The notes under the pieces are model-generated. The model made no database searches and was not told the origin of the DNA. It saw only the letters and a list, made by a program, of their open reading frames with translations. A program made the position numbers and the translations under genes. This document shows, piece after piece, positions 18,746 to 29,900 of a stretch of DNA of 64,000 nucleotides. Source of the DNA: Hyunsoonleella aestuarii (GTDB taxonomy: Bacteria > Bacteroidota > Bacteroidia > Flavobacteriales > Flavobacteriaceae); assembly GCF_006148925.1 (NCBI RefSeq), contig NZ_VAWB01000001.1:1020001-1084000 (forward strand). The letters run 5' to 3'. The stretch's first letter is position 1; every line of letters begins with the position of its first letter.

Positions 18746-20059
18746 TTACTCGTTTATTTCCGACTTCGGTTCGTTTAAACGAAACGCTAGCAAAGCGGCA
18801 ATAATAAAGAAGACACCTGCAAATAGAATAGCATTTATAGCATTTCCTCCTAAAAGATACTTATAAATTAGGCCAAAGGTTAGTGTTTCGATACCCATTG
18901 GTATAACTATCATCATATTTAAAATACCCATATAAACACCTCTTCTGTCTTGAGGTACCGCTTTTGAAACCATAGTATAAGGTATTCCCATCATAGCTGC
19001 CCAACCAATTCCGAACAAAACCATAGGCGCTAATACCAATGTCATATTATCGATGAATGGAATTGAAAATAATGCTATTGCAGTACCTATTAAACTAAAA
19101 GCATACACTTTCTTCCCTCCAAATTTTAAAGTTAGAGGTACTAAAGCAAGTGCTACTACCATCGTTACTATGTTATAAGTCAAACTCATTTGAGCTGATT
19201 GTGAAGCGGCATCAGAAATGCCGTAACCCATGGTTTTCATAAACAAAGGAGTGATATACTGCCAATAAACAAATAACGCGTACCACTGAAATAAGTATAC
19301 CGCACTTATTTTCCACATAAATTTTGGCATCTCTCTTATGGCTAGACCAATTTCATTAAATGGTTGCCAAACCCGTTCCATAAATGGCTTACTCTTAGCT
19401 GCATTAATCTCTGACAATTCCTCTTCTGAAGGCGGTATTTCAGGAGTTTTAAGAACAGACCATAATACCGTTGAAATTGATAATATGCCTCCTAAAGAAA
19501 AAGAATAATACATCCAAGTAGGTATCACACCATTATCGGAAACTGCCTCGGCACCAAATATCTTTTGAAACAAGACAATTGAACCCATGGCAAGTAAAAT
19601 GCCTGCACCAACAAAAAGGCTTTGCATTTGATATCCTAAACTCAATTGTTTTTCAGGAAGTTTATCGCCCACAAAAGCTCTGTAAGGCTCCATAGCCATA
19701 TTGTTTCCAACGTCTAAAATCCACAACAAACCAACCGCAAACCATAAGACTGGGCTTGTGGGAAAGGCAAATAAGCAAATACTTCCAATAATGGCACCTA
19801 TTAAAAAATATGGCTTTCTTCTTCCCCAACGAGGAGACCAAGTTTTATCGGACATAGCACCAATAATAGGTTGCACTACTAAACCCGTTACGGGTCCAGC
19901 TATATTAAGAATTGGCAACATATCTTCAGGAGCACCTAAATAAAGAAAAATTGGATTTATTGCCGTTTGTTGTAATCCGAAGCTATATTGAATCCCGAGG
20001 AATCCAACATTCATATTAAAAATTTGCCAAAATGATAATTTAGGTTTCGTTAGCTTCAT
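18746..20059 (-). CDS. MFS glycoside transporter, SLC45/sucrose-maltose symporter-like
   Basis: 437 residues, about 12 helices. The N-terminal half has LSFWQIFNMNVGFLGIQYSF and the loop RWGRRKPYFLIGA. The RWGRR motif is the mark of plant SUT, animal SLC45 and bacterial SusT/MalT-like disaccharide:proton symporters. GNNMAMEPYRAFVGD is another shared segment. It is thus a good candidate for sucrose or maltose entry across the inner membrane. Third gene in the operon, 31 bp behind the six-hairpin glycosidase. Confidence 0.88.
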   Translation of the reverse strand: MKLTKPKLSFWQIFNMNVGFLGIQYSFGLQQTAINPIFLYLGAPEDMLPILNIAGPVTGLVVQPIIGAMSDKTWSPRWGRRKPYFLIGAIIGSICLFAFPTSPVLWFAVGLLWILDVGNNMAMEPYRAFVGDKLPEKQLSLGYQMQSLFVGAGILLAMGSIVLFQKIFGAEAVSDNGVIPTWMYYSFSLGGILSISTVLWSVLKTPEIPPSEEELSEINAAKSKPFMERVWQPFNEIGLAIREMPKFMWKISAVYLFQWYALFVYWQYITPLFMKTMGYGISDAASQSAQMSLTYNIVTMVVALALVPLTLKFGGKKVYAFSLIGTAIALFSIPFIDNMTLVLAPMVLFGIGWAAMMGIPYTMVSKAVPQDRRGVYMGILNMMIVIPMGIETLTFGLIYKYLLGGNAINAILFAGVFFIIAALLAFRLNEPKSEINE

Positions 20060-20090
20060 ATATCTATTTTTTTGTTTGGTTAGTTATTTT

Positions 20091-22769
20091 TTAATCTATG
20101 CTAACAATCCGCAGATAATCCAACATCGCAGAGTTAACATCAATATTCATATTATTATTCCAGTCTTCAAAATGGATTTTTACCGAGTTTATCCCTGCAT
20201 TCAATCTAACTTTATGGTTATTGGTAAAACCCCAGTCTGACCATTCATCCATTCCCCGTTGAGGCATAACTATTACCCCTTCATATTCATTATTTATGGA
20301 TAAACTTCTTATTGCACATTTATTGTTAGTATTCCATCGCCCACTACCATTAGAATATTTAAAATCTAATAAATAATCGCCTTCTTTTTCAATATTTAAA
20401 GGCATCAAAATCTCATTATTCTTATCTAAAGAAATCTCAACAAAACCTCTTCCTGAAAAGTTACTATAAGGTAGTTTTGAAGCAGATGCGAAATCTTCCA
20501 TTTCAAATATCTGAACATTCTTTGCAAAAACAACGGGTTCGCTAGAAAATCCTTCGTAACCTTTTTCATCAACCGCACTTACCATATAAGATGCATACGT
20601 TTCTGCTTCAGTTTCAAGAAAAGTATCAACGGTAGTTTTAAATAAATCTCCATTTTTATAAATACGATATTCATCTATTCCTTTAATCGCTTGCCATTTT
20701 AAAACATCTTCTTCCTTTGAAGCCAAAACAGTAGTTGGTGTGAAATGATTTTCAACCCTATTAATGTCTTGATGCGGGAATTCATTTTTTGCTAACTCGA
20801 TAACAATATCATGCATACCTTCGGTATCAGATGAAATAAATGCCTTATCGGTAGGCTTTGCATCAATGGTTACAGATTTAATTTTATTTCCAAAACCCTT
20901 AACAGCAATGTTTAAAATTGAATTTCTATATTTAAAATTTGATAGATTTTTTTCACCTCCATAAGATTTTGGAACAACGGGATTTATATATAAGCCATCC
21001 GTTTTAAATTCCATACCCATAAACACACGATGTACCATGGCTAAATTACCAGCCATACTCCAAAGCATGCGATGTGAATTTATTTCAGTACCTAAAAAAT
21101 CTCCTGTATCGGCAACCATGTTTTCATAGTTTGTAAGAAACAACCCCGCTGCACGATAAACACTTGCCAGTCCATGATTTAAAACAGCTTCATTCCCTGT
21201 TTTGGCAGCCGCCCAATTCCAATAGGCTTGCACAAATGGCCAAATACCGTTGTTGTGATAAGGTGGAATACCTGGAATTTGAGGATATATGCACGTTGCA
21301 CCATATTCCGTTAATGGTGATTTTGAAACAATTGATGCTGATTTATCTAAATCGGCTATATCAAATAAAATTGCTAAAGCTTCACCCAAGGCTTCATAGC
21401 GTGGAGATAATATTAGGTCACCTCTTCCATATAAAAACTGAGCATAATAACCTTTGTCTTGAATCCATAGATAATCATTTATTCCCTTTTTTATAGCTTC
21501 AGCTCTATCGCTATATACCTCAAAAGGTTCGCCTTTAATTTTAGCCATTTCAACTAAAATACGATGCGCTTGAAAATGAACCACGTTAGTTCCTAAATTA
21601 TGTGAAACAAAAATATCACGGTTGTCCATCCATTTAGGATACGTTTGTTCACGCCAATCTAAAAAAGAGGACTCGCCTGAATACAATCCGAATCTATTGT
21701 CATAAATCGTTTTGTAATCGTCATCTAAAGTGTTTTTTATTATTGGATAAACTTCGTCAAGCCAAGCGTTGTCACCCGTTACCTTGTAAATTTCCCAAGC
21801 TGCCAAGCACCATGTTGTTCTGTCTGTCGACACAGGCCATGCCCCACCAGAGCCGGTGTCTTGAATGATACGTCCTCGTTTAACTTTCTTACGCAAGCTA
21901 ATCTTAGCAACCTCTGGTTCATGATAAGCAAAGGCTAGCAAAATTGAATAGCTCACATCTCGTGTCCAAACACCTCCCCATTTTGCCCCTGTTCTTAAAG
22001 TACTGTCTGGTTCAATATTTTTAATAGCCTCTTCTAAAGACAGATTAAATAAGGCATCAACTATAGGTTGTTGTGATGTGTATTTTGGACGACTAGAAAT
22101 ATCTTCGGACAACTTCCATTCCTTATCTCGAGCAACACTTTCATCATAAGGATTCAAAGTCACTGTGATACTGTATATGTTTGGGTCCTCGGTAGGTTTT
22201 AAAACTAATCCTTTTTGATCCAAATTCACAAAATCCCAAGATAAAGGCTCAGAGCCTCCTGCAATATAAAACCCTTTAAAATCTTCATTAGCGACTCTAG
22301 TTCCTTCGTAAGTTTCGTAATAACCATTTTCTTCAAATTGGTTCAATACGGAAGATACGTCTACTTTAAAAGTGTAATTGTAATTAGTTGGTAGAAACGT
22401 TCCAGGGTTATCTGGTATAGACTGAGGTGTTTCACCGAAAGTAAGCACCGGTGACTCGTGCTCATCTTCTCCAATTATGATCCAATGATCTAAACCTGGC
22501 GGTAATTCATTATCTTTTTCATTGATTGAAAACTTAAACTTTAACAATCTTGAAAATGTTGAACTTACCGGACTTTTATAATTTGATTTTAAATGCGTTG
22601 GTAATATTGCTTTAGCTACATTTTCACCCTGAATAATTTTATCCTTATAAATTGTAAAATTCTCGGATACATATAATTTTTCTTCGGTCGAAGATTCATT
22701 CTTTTGACATGATATTACCAAGATAACCCCTATAAGAAATAGCGCTATTTTGTTTATTTGGTTATTCAT
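20091..22769 (-). CDS. Six-hairpin glycosidase lipoprotein with C-terminal carbohydrate-binding module
   Basis: 892 residues. The lipoprotein leader ends ILVISC (Cys21). Region 1 (about 30-215) is a beta-rich domain. Region 2 (about 230-640) is an (alpha/alpha)6 barrel with TGAKWGGVWTRDVSYS, SGGAWPVSTDRTTWC and NNGIWPFVQAYWNWA, all rich in acidic and aromatic residues. Region 3 (about 680-755) looks like an Fn3-type domain (WQAIKGIDEYRIYKNG). The last ~130 residues (FEMEDFASASK to MLDYLRIVSID) resemble a CBM35/CBM6 jelly roll. I cannot assign a GH family with certainty. Its start overlaps the alpha-glucosidase stop by 8 bp. Confidence 0.75.
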   Translation of the reverse strand: MNNQINKIALFLIGVILVISCQKNESSTEEKLYVSENFTIYKDKIIQGENVAKAILPTHLKSNYKSPVSSTFSRLLKFKFSINEKDNELPPGLDHWIIIGEDEHESPVLTFGETPQSIPDNPGTFLPTNYNYTFKVDVSSVLNQFEENGYYETYEGTRVANEDFKGFYIAGGSEPLSWDFVNLDQKGLVLKPTEDPNIYSITVTLNPYDESVARDKEWKLSEDISSRPKYTSQQPIVDALFNLSLEEAIKNIEPDSTLRTGAKWGGVWTRDVSYSILLAFAYHEPEVAKISLRKKVKRGRIIQDTGSGGAWPVSTDRTTWCLAAWEIYKVTGDNAWLDEVYPIIKNTLDDDYKTIYDNRFGLYSGESSFLDWREQTYPKWMDNRDIFVSHNLGTNVVHFQAHRILVEMAKIKGEPFEVYSDRAEAIKKGINDYLWIQDKGYYAQFLYGRGDLILSPRYEALGEALAILFDIADLDKSASIVSKSPLTEYGATCIYPQIPGIPPYHNNGIWPFVQAYWNWAAAKTGNEAVLNHGLASVYRAAGLFLTNYENMVADTGDFLGTEINSHRMLWSMAGNLAMVHRVFMGMEFKTDGLYINPVVPKSYGGEKNLSNFKYRNSILNIAVKGFGNKIKSVTIDAKPTDKAFISSDTEGMHDIVIELAKNEFPHQDINRVENHFTPTTVLASKEEDVLKWQAIKGIDEYRIYKNGDLFKTTVDTFLETEAETYASYMVSAVDEKGYEGFSSEPVVFAKNVQIFEMEDFASASKLPYSNFSGRGFVEISLDKNNEILMPLNIEKEGDYLLDFKYSNGSGRWNTNNKCAIRSLSINNEYEGVIVMPQRGMDEWSDWGFTNNHKVRLNAGINSVKIHFEDWNNNMNIDVNSAMLDYLRIVSID

Positions 22770-24510
22770 TTAATTCACTTATAACAGCCTGATAAGGCTT
22801 TAATGTAACTATCCCATTATTATTTGATAAACTGTTGTAGTTATTTATGAGTGTCGCTTCTATTTTTTTGGTTTCTGGAAAATCAATTTTAGAATCATGA
22901 TCCGTAAAATTCAATAATATTAATAATTCTCTTCCATCAAGCGTTCTTGTAAACGCATAAGTCTCATTGTTGTCTTCATCCAACAATTGATAATCACCAT
23001 AAACCATTATTTTATTCTCATTTCTTAACTTAACCATTTTCCTAAAGTGATTTAAGACACTATTTGGATCTTTATCTTGAGCAGCTACATTTATATTTGT
23101 AAAATTTTCATTTACTTTTTTCCAAGGGTTTCCTGTTGAAAAGCCAGCATTTTTTTCATCATTCCATTGCATCGGTGTTCGTGAGTTCTCACGAGAATTA
23201 TAGTTAAGCTGCTTCATAAACTCGTCCAGATCTCCACCATTTGCTTTGGCTCTTTGGTATTCTCCTAAAGCTGCTACATCGACATATTCTTTAATGGTTG
23301 GCATATCGATATTCGTCATTCCTAACTCGTCTCCGTAATAGGTATATGGCGTACCTCGCATACTCAATAGAAATGTATTGAGCATTTGTGTAGATACCGT
23401 TCTAAACTCTGGCCTTGGGTTCCCAAATCTATTTACCAAACGTGAATTATCATGATTAGATAGAAAAATAGCTAGCCATCCTTTTTCCGAAAAAGCCTTA
23501 TCCCATTTAGTAAAAACCTCTTTAAATTGCTTTAAAGTATAACCCTCTGTTGTTCTCGCCATATCGACATACTCAAAGTGATAGGCCGTTTGTAGTTCCT
23601 TTCTATCTTCATCTACAAGGTCATGAGCGTCTTGTAAGGTGGTTCCCGCGCCTTCGGCAACGGCAAAAACATTATAAGGCTCCATAACTTCCTTATACAT
23701 TTCGTTTAAGTACTCGTGTAATTGAGGTCGCATAGCATACCATTTAATGAAATCTTTTTCGTGGCCTTCAGGGAATTCTGGATAACTAGTATCCTTACTT
23801 GCAAATTGAAAGGCATCCATACGAAAACCGTCAACCCCTTTTTTTGCCCAAAATTTCATAATATCATATACTTCTTGTCTAACATTAGGGTTCTCCCAAT
23901 TTAAATCTGGCTGTGCTTCTGCAAAAGTGTGTAAATAATATGCATTTGTAGCTTCAACATAATCCCAACCTCCTTCTGGGTCAAAAAGACTATGCCTGTG
24001 TGGTGGTTCGCCCTTTTCTGCTGGCCACCAATGGTAATAATTATAATATTCGTTTTCTCTAGAGCTACTTGCTTGTTTAAACCAATCATGCTCATTACTA
24101 CTGTGGTTTACAACTACATCGAGAACAAATTTAATACCCCGCGATTTCATGCCGGCTAACATATTTTCAAAATCTTCCATGGTGCCATACCTAGGATGAA
24201 TAGCTCGGTAATTACTAACATCATAACCATTATCAACAAGTGGAGACTCAAAAAACGGGTTCATCCAAACCATAGTAATTCCCAAACTTTCTAGATAATC
24301 AAGCTTTTCCATAACTCCTTTAAAATCTCCAAAACCATCACCGTCGGAATCCTTAAAGCTTTGTGGATATATTTGATATAAAACCCCTTCTTTCCACCAA
24401 GTTTTTGATTCTATATTAATTGTTTGGTCTTTCAATTCTGTCTTATCTTCTTTATCCTTACATGCTGTTGTGCAGATAATAGTCAAAACTACAATGATTA
24501 AATTCTTCAT
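22762..24510 (-). CDS. GH13 alpha-glucosidase (oligo-1,6-glucosidase-like) lipoprotein
   Basis: 582 residues. Lipoprotein signal with Cys17 (CTTACKDKED), hence periplasmic or surface. It is a full GH13 exo-glucosidase: a calcium loop DSDGDGFGD, region I DVVVNHSS, nucleophile Asp232 (GFRMDAF), acid/base Glu286 (AVAEGAG) and Asp354 (LSNHDNSR). VVNHSS after region I is typical of alpha-glucosidases acting on small alpha-linked oligosaccharides or sucrose-like substrates. First gene of the 11.5-kb operon running down to 12998, with a LacI-type operator 104 bp upstream. Confidence 0.93.
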   Translation of the reverse strand: MKNLIIVVLTIICTTACKDKEDKTELKDQTINIESKTWWKEGVLYQIYPQSFKDSDGDGFGDFKGVMEKLDYLESLGITMVWMNPFFESPLVDNGYDVSNYRAIHPRYGTMEDFENMLAGMKSRGIKFVLDVVVNHSSNEHDWFKQASSSRENEYYNYYHWWPAEKGEPPHRHSLFDPEGGWDYVEATNAYYLHTFAEAQPDLNWENPNVRQEVYDIMKFWAKKGVDGFRMDAFQFASKDTSYPEFPEGHEKDFIKWYAMRPQLHEYLNEMYKEVMEPYNVFAVAEGAGTTLQDAHDLVDEDRKELQTAYHFEYVDMARTTEGYTLKQFKEVFTKWDKAFSEKGWLAIFLSNHDNSRLVNRFGNPRPEFRTVSTQMLNTFLLSMRGTPYTYYGDELGMTNIDMPTIKEYVDVAALGEYQRAKANGGDLDEFMKQLNYNSRENSRTPMQWNDEKNAGFSTGNPWKKVNENFTNINVAAQDKDPNSVLNHFRKMVKLRNENKIMVYGDYQLLDEDNNETYAFTRTLDGRELLILLNFTDHDSKIDFPETKKIEATLINNYNSLSNNNGIVTLKPYQAVISELNE

Positions 24511-24613
24511 GTTAAAAGCACAACGTTAAAGTTAATTTATTGAATTCCTAACAAGTTCACTATAAATAACATATTTAGCAATTTTATAGGACTAAAAAAT
24601 GGAATTCACTAAC

Positions 24614-24627
24614 CGAAATCGTTTTCG
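24614..24627 (-). promoter_or_regulatory. LacI-type operator, copy 2 (CGAAATCGTTTTCG)
   Basis: 14-bp palindrome with central CG, exactly the reverse complement of copy 1. It lies in the gap between the end of the SusCD-VCBS gene run and the start of the GH13-trehalase operon, 104 bp before the GH13 ATG. Confidence 0.8.
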
Positions 24628-24677
24628 AATGAAGCTGCCGTAACAAGAATTACTAAGAAAAGGAGGCTTAAACTAAT

Positions 24678-25595
24678 TTATTCTTGCGTTCTTATGGGCA
24701 TGTATATTTCGGCTTCCCAATCGAGTGGATTGCCGCCCTGATGGGGATCATTCAAATATATCTCAATTATAGACTTTTCTATATTAATATTATTTCTATT
24801 GGAATAATCTAAAATGCGATACCAACCTAAATGAGACATGTTATAATTTCCATTAAACACAGTCTTTAAAGCAAGATGCTCTTTAATAGATTTAAAAAAC
24901 AGTTGCTTATTCTCAGGATATTTTTCTCTATGCTCTAATGGAAAACAAAAATTAAATTTAATTTTTTCACTTTCTGTGTCCCAATAAGTAACTTCCGAAA
25001 AAGGATGTCCAGATAATTCAATATTATTATTCTTAGCATAGTCTGTTAAAACACTAATATTGCTAACCATAGTCAACGCTTTGCTTGATAAATCTGATTC
25101 TAAGGAAATACATGCACAGTTAATAAATGGAACTTTCGTTTTTGATATAGAAGATATTTTATGTCGTTTACTCTGCTCTTCTATTTTGTTGTTCAACTCT
25201 TTAACTTTTGATATTCTTTTTGCTATGAACGCATTATTACCAAATAATGCTCGAATATTTTGACTAAAGTTATTCTTAGAATCTTTGATTTTAAGCGTTA
25301 CGACCGTAATACTATCATTTTCCTTTTTAATTGTCCAATTCAAATTTACAATTGAATCTCCGTTTTTTAATTCTTGGTAAACCGATTCAAATGGCGTTTT
25401 TTTCAAATTTGAAACAACCTGTTGCTCTCTTTTTGATCTCCCATCATTCCAGTTAATAATTTCATTATAAACTATAACTGGAGTTTGCTTGGTTTTAAAG
25501 GTAATCTTATAATTATAATCCTTGATGAAAAAATACCATATCCCAATAGCAATAATTGCTATTGAAAGAATTTTTAAAATTTTTATTACTTTCAT
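24678..25595 (-). CDS. Membrane-anchored protein with SRPBCC-like and GyrI-like (effector-binding) domains
   Basis: 305 residues. One N-terminal membrane helix (ILSIAIIAIGIWYFF, about 10-24) is followed by a beta-rich segment (about 28-120) like a polyketide-cyclase/SRPBCC domain. The C-terminal half ends in NMSHLGWYRILDYSN and PLDWEAEIYMPIR, which resembles the GyrI/AraC effector-binding fold that holds small ligands. No DNA-binding domain is present. It is the last gene of the SusCD-VCBS run and directly abuts the haloperoxidase-like gene. The function is unknown. Confidence 0.65.
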   Translation of the reverse strand: MKVIKILKILSIAIIAIGIWYFFIKDYNYKITFKTKQTPVIVYNEIINWNDGRSKREQQVVSNLKKTPFESVYQELKNGDSIVNLNWTIKKENDSITVVTLKIKDSKNNFSQNIRALFGNNAFIAKRISKVKELNNKIEEQSKRHKISSISKTKVPFINCACISLESDLSSKALTMVSNISVLTDYAKNNNIELSGHPFSEVTYWDTESEKIKFNFCFPLEHREKYPENKQLFFKSIKEHLALKTVFNGNYNMSHLGWYRILDYSNRNNINIEKSIIEIYLNDPHQGGNPLDWEAEIYMPIRTQE

Positions 25596-26930
25596 TTAAT
25601 TAACCATATTCAACCTTTCAACAACTAAATCGCCTACTTTATTACCTTGCCCTATTCCTTCCTCTACCGCGGCTCTATAATGAATTCCACCATACATCCT
25701 GCTTATAGCCGCCTCTTCTGAAGCCTGCTTAAAGGAATTATAGGTTCTAATTGGTAGTCCATATCGCAATTCACTATCATCTAAAAAAGTGAAATTTTCA
25801 CCAAATACATCTGTAAGCACGGTAGCAGCAGAACCAGACACTACGGAGTGGCCACTAGTATACTCAGGAAACGGTGGTGTTTGTAATATTGGTTTCCATT
25901 CATCATCAAAATATTTATTGATAAGTGTTTCTGGTCTAACTAAATTGCTTCGGTATTTTTCATCCCAACAACTAATAAAAGCATCAGCAATTCCTATTGA
26001 CGATTTTGTGTAAGCATAAATTGATTTGTTAACATCTGAATCCGTATTCTTACATGCTATCTGTGTAATTAAAATCCAATGTGCTCCAGGTGTGATTTTT
26101 TTAACCGCAAACATAAGGTGCCCTCTGTTTACTGATACATAAGGGTTACAATCCCAAAATTTTGCTATTTGGACTTCCTCTGATTCATCTCCAATTTGAA
26201 TCATTTCATTGGTAATTTCATAGACTTCTCTTAACTCTTTATAAAATTTAGAGTTCTTATCCATTGAAAATTCAGGAGGAGGAATTGGTTTAAATTGAGA
26301 CGCTGAATCTAACACGAATGGTCTAATCTTATTCCAATGAGGTTCTAATCCATCCATATACGATGGAGGAGTCGGTTGCCACCTCCAATCTTCTGAGGAA
26401 TTAACCGTATACTTAGGCATAGTTCGCGTTTGATTATAATTATCTTTATCCATCCAATTCGAAATGTATCCAGTCACATCAGAAGCATAAGCTTTTGCCT
26501 CTTCAAACTCGATAGGATTAGCAGTTTCCCACAAACTATAAAGGCTGTCTTGATATACGTCTAACTTTTCTTCAGAAAAAATAAGTTTTTTGCTCAAGTC
26601 GAGATGTGTCATAAAAGCAGCCAACTGATAATTAATCTGGTCTTCGTTTTTAGGTTTTGGTATATTACCAAGAGTGTTTATCTGACCACTTAAAGAATTA
26701 TAGTTTTCATCATTTTGGGCAATAATTTCGTAAGCCGCTATGTTAGGATAAGCAAATACACGACTTGCTACTGGAGGAGAAAAAATATCATGAATCATAA
26801 CATCGATAACTCTATTGACCGAATTATGAAAATTATTAGCAGTAACCTTTATCGGTTCGTACTGTTTTTCACAAGATGTGATTATTAGAAAAGATGCTAT
26901 TAATACTAAAAACTTGTTCGTTGAATTCAT
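25596..26930 (-). CDS. PAP2 / vanadium-dependent haloperoxidase-like lipoprotein
   Basis: 444 residues from the ATG at 26930. An upstream in-frame ATG (26975) lies inside the previous gene and would bury the lipoprotein signal FLIITSC (Cys20). All three phosphate/vanadate-binding motifs are visible in order: KYRSNLVRP, TSGHS and SRMYGGIH. They define the PAP2/haloperoxidase fold. The long N-terminal helical region is typical of the haloperoxidase branch rather than short PAP2 phosphatases. Either vanadate-dependent halide oxidation or phosphatase activity is possible. It follows the third FG-GAP lipoprotein by 10 bp. Confidence 0.82.
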   Translation of the reverse strand: MNSTNKFLVLIASFLIITSCEKQYEPIKVTANNFHNSVNRVIDVMIHDIFSPPVASRVFAYPNIAAYEIIAQNDENYNSLSGQINTLGNIPKPKNEDQINYQLAAFMTHLDLSKKLIFSEEKLDVYQDSLYSLWETANPIEFEEAKAYASDVTGYISNWMDKDNYNQTRTMPKYTVNSSEDWRWQPTPPSYMDGLEPHWNKIRPFVLDSASQFKPIPPPEFSMDKNSKFYKELREVYEITNEMIQIGDESEEVQIAKFWDCNPYVSVNRGHLMFAVKKITPGAHWILITQIACKNTDSDVNKSIYAYTKSSIGIADAFISCWDEKYRSNLVRPETLINKYFDDEWKPILQTPPFPEYTSGHSVVSGSAATVLTDVFGENFTFLDDSELRYGLPIRTYNSFKQASEEAAISRMYGGIHYRAAVEEGIGQGNKVGDLVVERLNMVN

Positions 26931-26940
26931 TGTTAAAGAA

Positions 26941-29900
26941 TTAATTTGATAACTCATATACTTGGACTCTATCATTATTAATAGTTACAAGTAAATACTT
27001 TTTGCCTTTATTATTTATTATGTTGAGATGTCTAGCAGAATAATTACTTAACTGTAATCCTAATTTATTACCTAGCACAATCTCTTCCTTTGATTTTATA
27101 ATTGCCCCTGGAAATGAATCAAATCTACCATGAAAAGGCGTAACACCAAAATAATTTCCTGCAGCGAGTACCTCATTTTTTCCATCTTGATCAAAATCAA
27201 AATTTAAAAAACATGTTATTGGTGATACTTGCAACTCTTCTTTAAAAGGCACAAAAGAAAAACCATTACCATCATTCCTTAAATAACCTGAGCGCAGTTC
27301 ATGCACCTCTAATTCAATAGCCTTTTCTAAAGCTTGCTTGTCAAAAACTAATTCGATTGGTTTTCCAGCAAAATCTTTATATGACGAAAATTTTTTTCTT
27401 AAACTGACTATTTGGGTTGATAAGTCATCGAAATTTAACAACGGATAGTATTTACCTTCTTTTTCTGTGCAAACTATAGTTTCTGTACTACCATTACCAT
27501 CAAAATCAGAAAAGTACATTATCATTGGTGCCTCATTTGAGGCTTTGAATTTTGTATTATTTCCCCAATTACCTAATAAATAATCTTTGTCACCATCATT
27601 ATCAATATCAAACGCTTCAATACTTTGCCAAAGTCCATTTAGTTCTTCATTATAAACTTTTTCTTCTTTTAGCTTTCCTTTGTCATTCTTGAAGAACTTG
27701 GGCGCCATCCATTCTCCTAAAACTATCAGATCGGTATAGCCATCATTGTTATAATCATCCCAAATGGCATCGGTAATCATACCCGCTTTTTCTAATGATT
27801 TATTTTCTGCTAATGAAAATTCACCATTATCATTATTTAATATATAAGAACTTGGAATGCTGCCAAAGTCATTTGAAACAACATTACTTCCAACGAAAAT
27901 ATCAAGATCACCATCCTTATCAAAATCATTCGTAATGGTAACCGAAGCATTTTCAAAATAATTTGGTAATGCTTGTGAAGTAAAACTTGAATCCTTATAA
28001 ACATAATAACTGTCCAATAATGGTTTCATTTTATTGTAAAAATCTGCTCCTCCAGTTCCTATAACTATATCATTCCTTTTGTCATTATTGAAATCAGCAA
28101 TTAAAGAAACAACATCTTCTTTTACAGATTCGTTTTTTAAAATATCAATTTCAGCTTCGGAAAATTCTTCATTAGAATTTAAGTAGACTTTTGACTGCAT
28201 GTGTTTGGAGCTTCCAAAGAATATATCGTCCAATCCATCATTATCTAAATCTCCAACGGAGGTAGCTGGACCACGATCTGAAACTTGATAAGGAATTAAT
28301 TTTTGCCTATTAGAGTCTACATAATTGTCTTCTTTGTGAGTGAAATCAATTCCTAAATTATTTTCAACCTTATTAAATAATTGTTTGTCATTTCCTTTTA
28401 AGACTTCATAATTAAATACTGATGTATTACCTAAGTTTATTTCGATTGTTTGATTTACTTCAACATTAGATGATGTTTGAAATGTTTTATTTGGCCAGAC
28501 AATTTTTAATGAATCAACAATCTGTTGATTCCCTAATCCAAAATGAATTACTGGTTCCGAAGACGCCTGAAAACCTCTAACTGTATATAACTCTTTATAT
28601 TGCATTACACCATTACTGTATAAAAATATTTTAGCTCCAATTCCAAGGCTGTTAGGCTTTTTATATTTAAGCTTTATTTTTAAAAAATTTGCCTTCTCGT
28701 TAATGGTGTTTTCATAAATTGACACTGGTGAATTTAGATTATTTATCACTAAGTCTAAATCGCCATCGTTGTCCAAATCGCCTAGAGCTGTTGCCCCAGA
28801 AACAGTTTTATCGTCCGTGATCCAAGAACCCGATTTATCTTCAAAAGAAAAGCTCTCTGTTCCTTTAAAAATGTAATTATGAACTTTGCCTGAGGGCATC
28901 AAATCTAGGGCTTCCTGATCGACAAGTTTTGTTTTACTAATTTTAACTTGGATTTTATCACTTGATGCAAACTTTATAAAATCAAGGTCGTTTGGTCGTT
29001 TTGGTATGCCGTTTGAAACAAATAAATCTTGTTCTCCATCTTGATTGTAATCTGCAAATAGCGCACTCCAACTCCAGTCTGTACTAGAAATCCCACTCAG
29101 TAAAGCGGTTTCCAAATAAGGAGTGTCTTGCTGATTTATAAAGAGCATATTACGAGTAAACTGATAGTTATATCCGTATTGCTGAATTCTTAATTTTTGA
29201 ATTTGTATGTTATCATCACCTTCAGAAGATTTTAACACGGTTTCATCTTCAGCAAGCATGTCAAGCGAAATAAGATCTGGCCAACCATCATGGTTTATGT
29301 CGGCAACATCGTTACCCATTGAAAACCTTGAAGTGTGACCAAAATAGTTTCTACCACTTTCGGTAAATGCTCCATTTCCATTATTCAAATAATAATAATC
29401 ATCTTCATGAAAATCGTTACCAACAAAAATGTCTGGAAATCCATCTTGATTAAAATCTGCAATTGAGACCCCTAGTCCATAGCCATTAATTCCTCCATAA
29501 ATACCGGCTTCTTCACTCACATCAATAAACTTATTTCCATCATTACGTAAAAGCTTATCTCCTGTTTGATAGTTTCTTTTGTACCTTAAATTTGATCTTC
29601 CAAAAGATTCTTGGGTGTGAATGGCATGATTTAATAAATAAATATCTAAATCACCATCAAGGTCAAAATCTAAAAAAGCAGCGGAAGAGCTGAATGTATC
29701 AAAATCTAATCCATATTTAGCCGCACTTTCTGTAAATGTATTATCTCCATTATTAATAAACAGTTCATTGTATCCTATAAATCCATTTATACCTACTACA
29801 GCACAGACATAAATATCTAGAAAGCCATCTCCATTAACATCTCCCATTACTGCACCTGTGTTCCAAGTACTATTGCCAAAAACATTTGCTTTTTCTGTAA

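Noticed and set aside
26931-26975. Upstream ATG of the haloperoxidase-like gene
   Set aside because: It overlaps the previous gene and buries the lipoprotein signal that starts at 26930.
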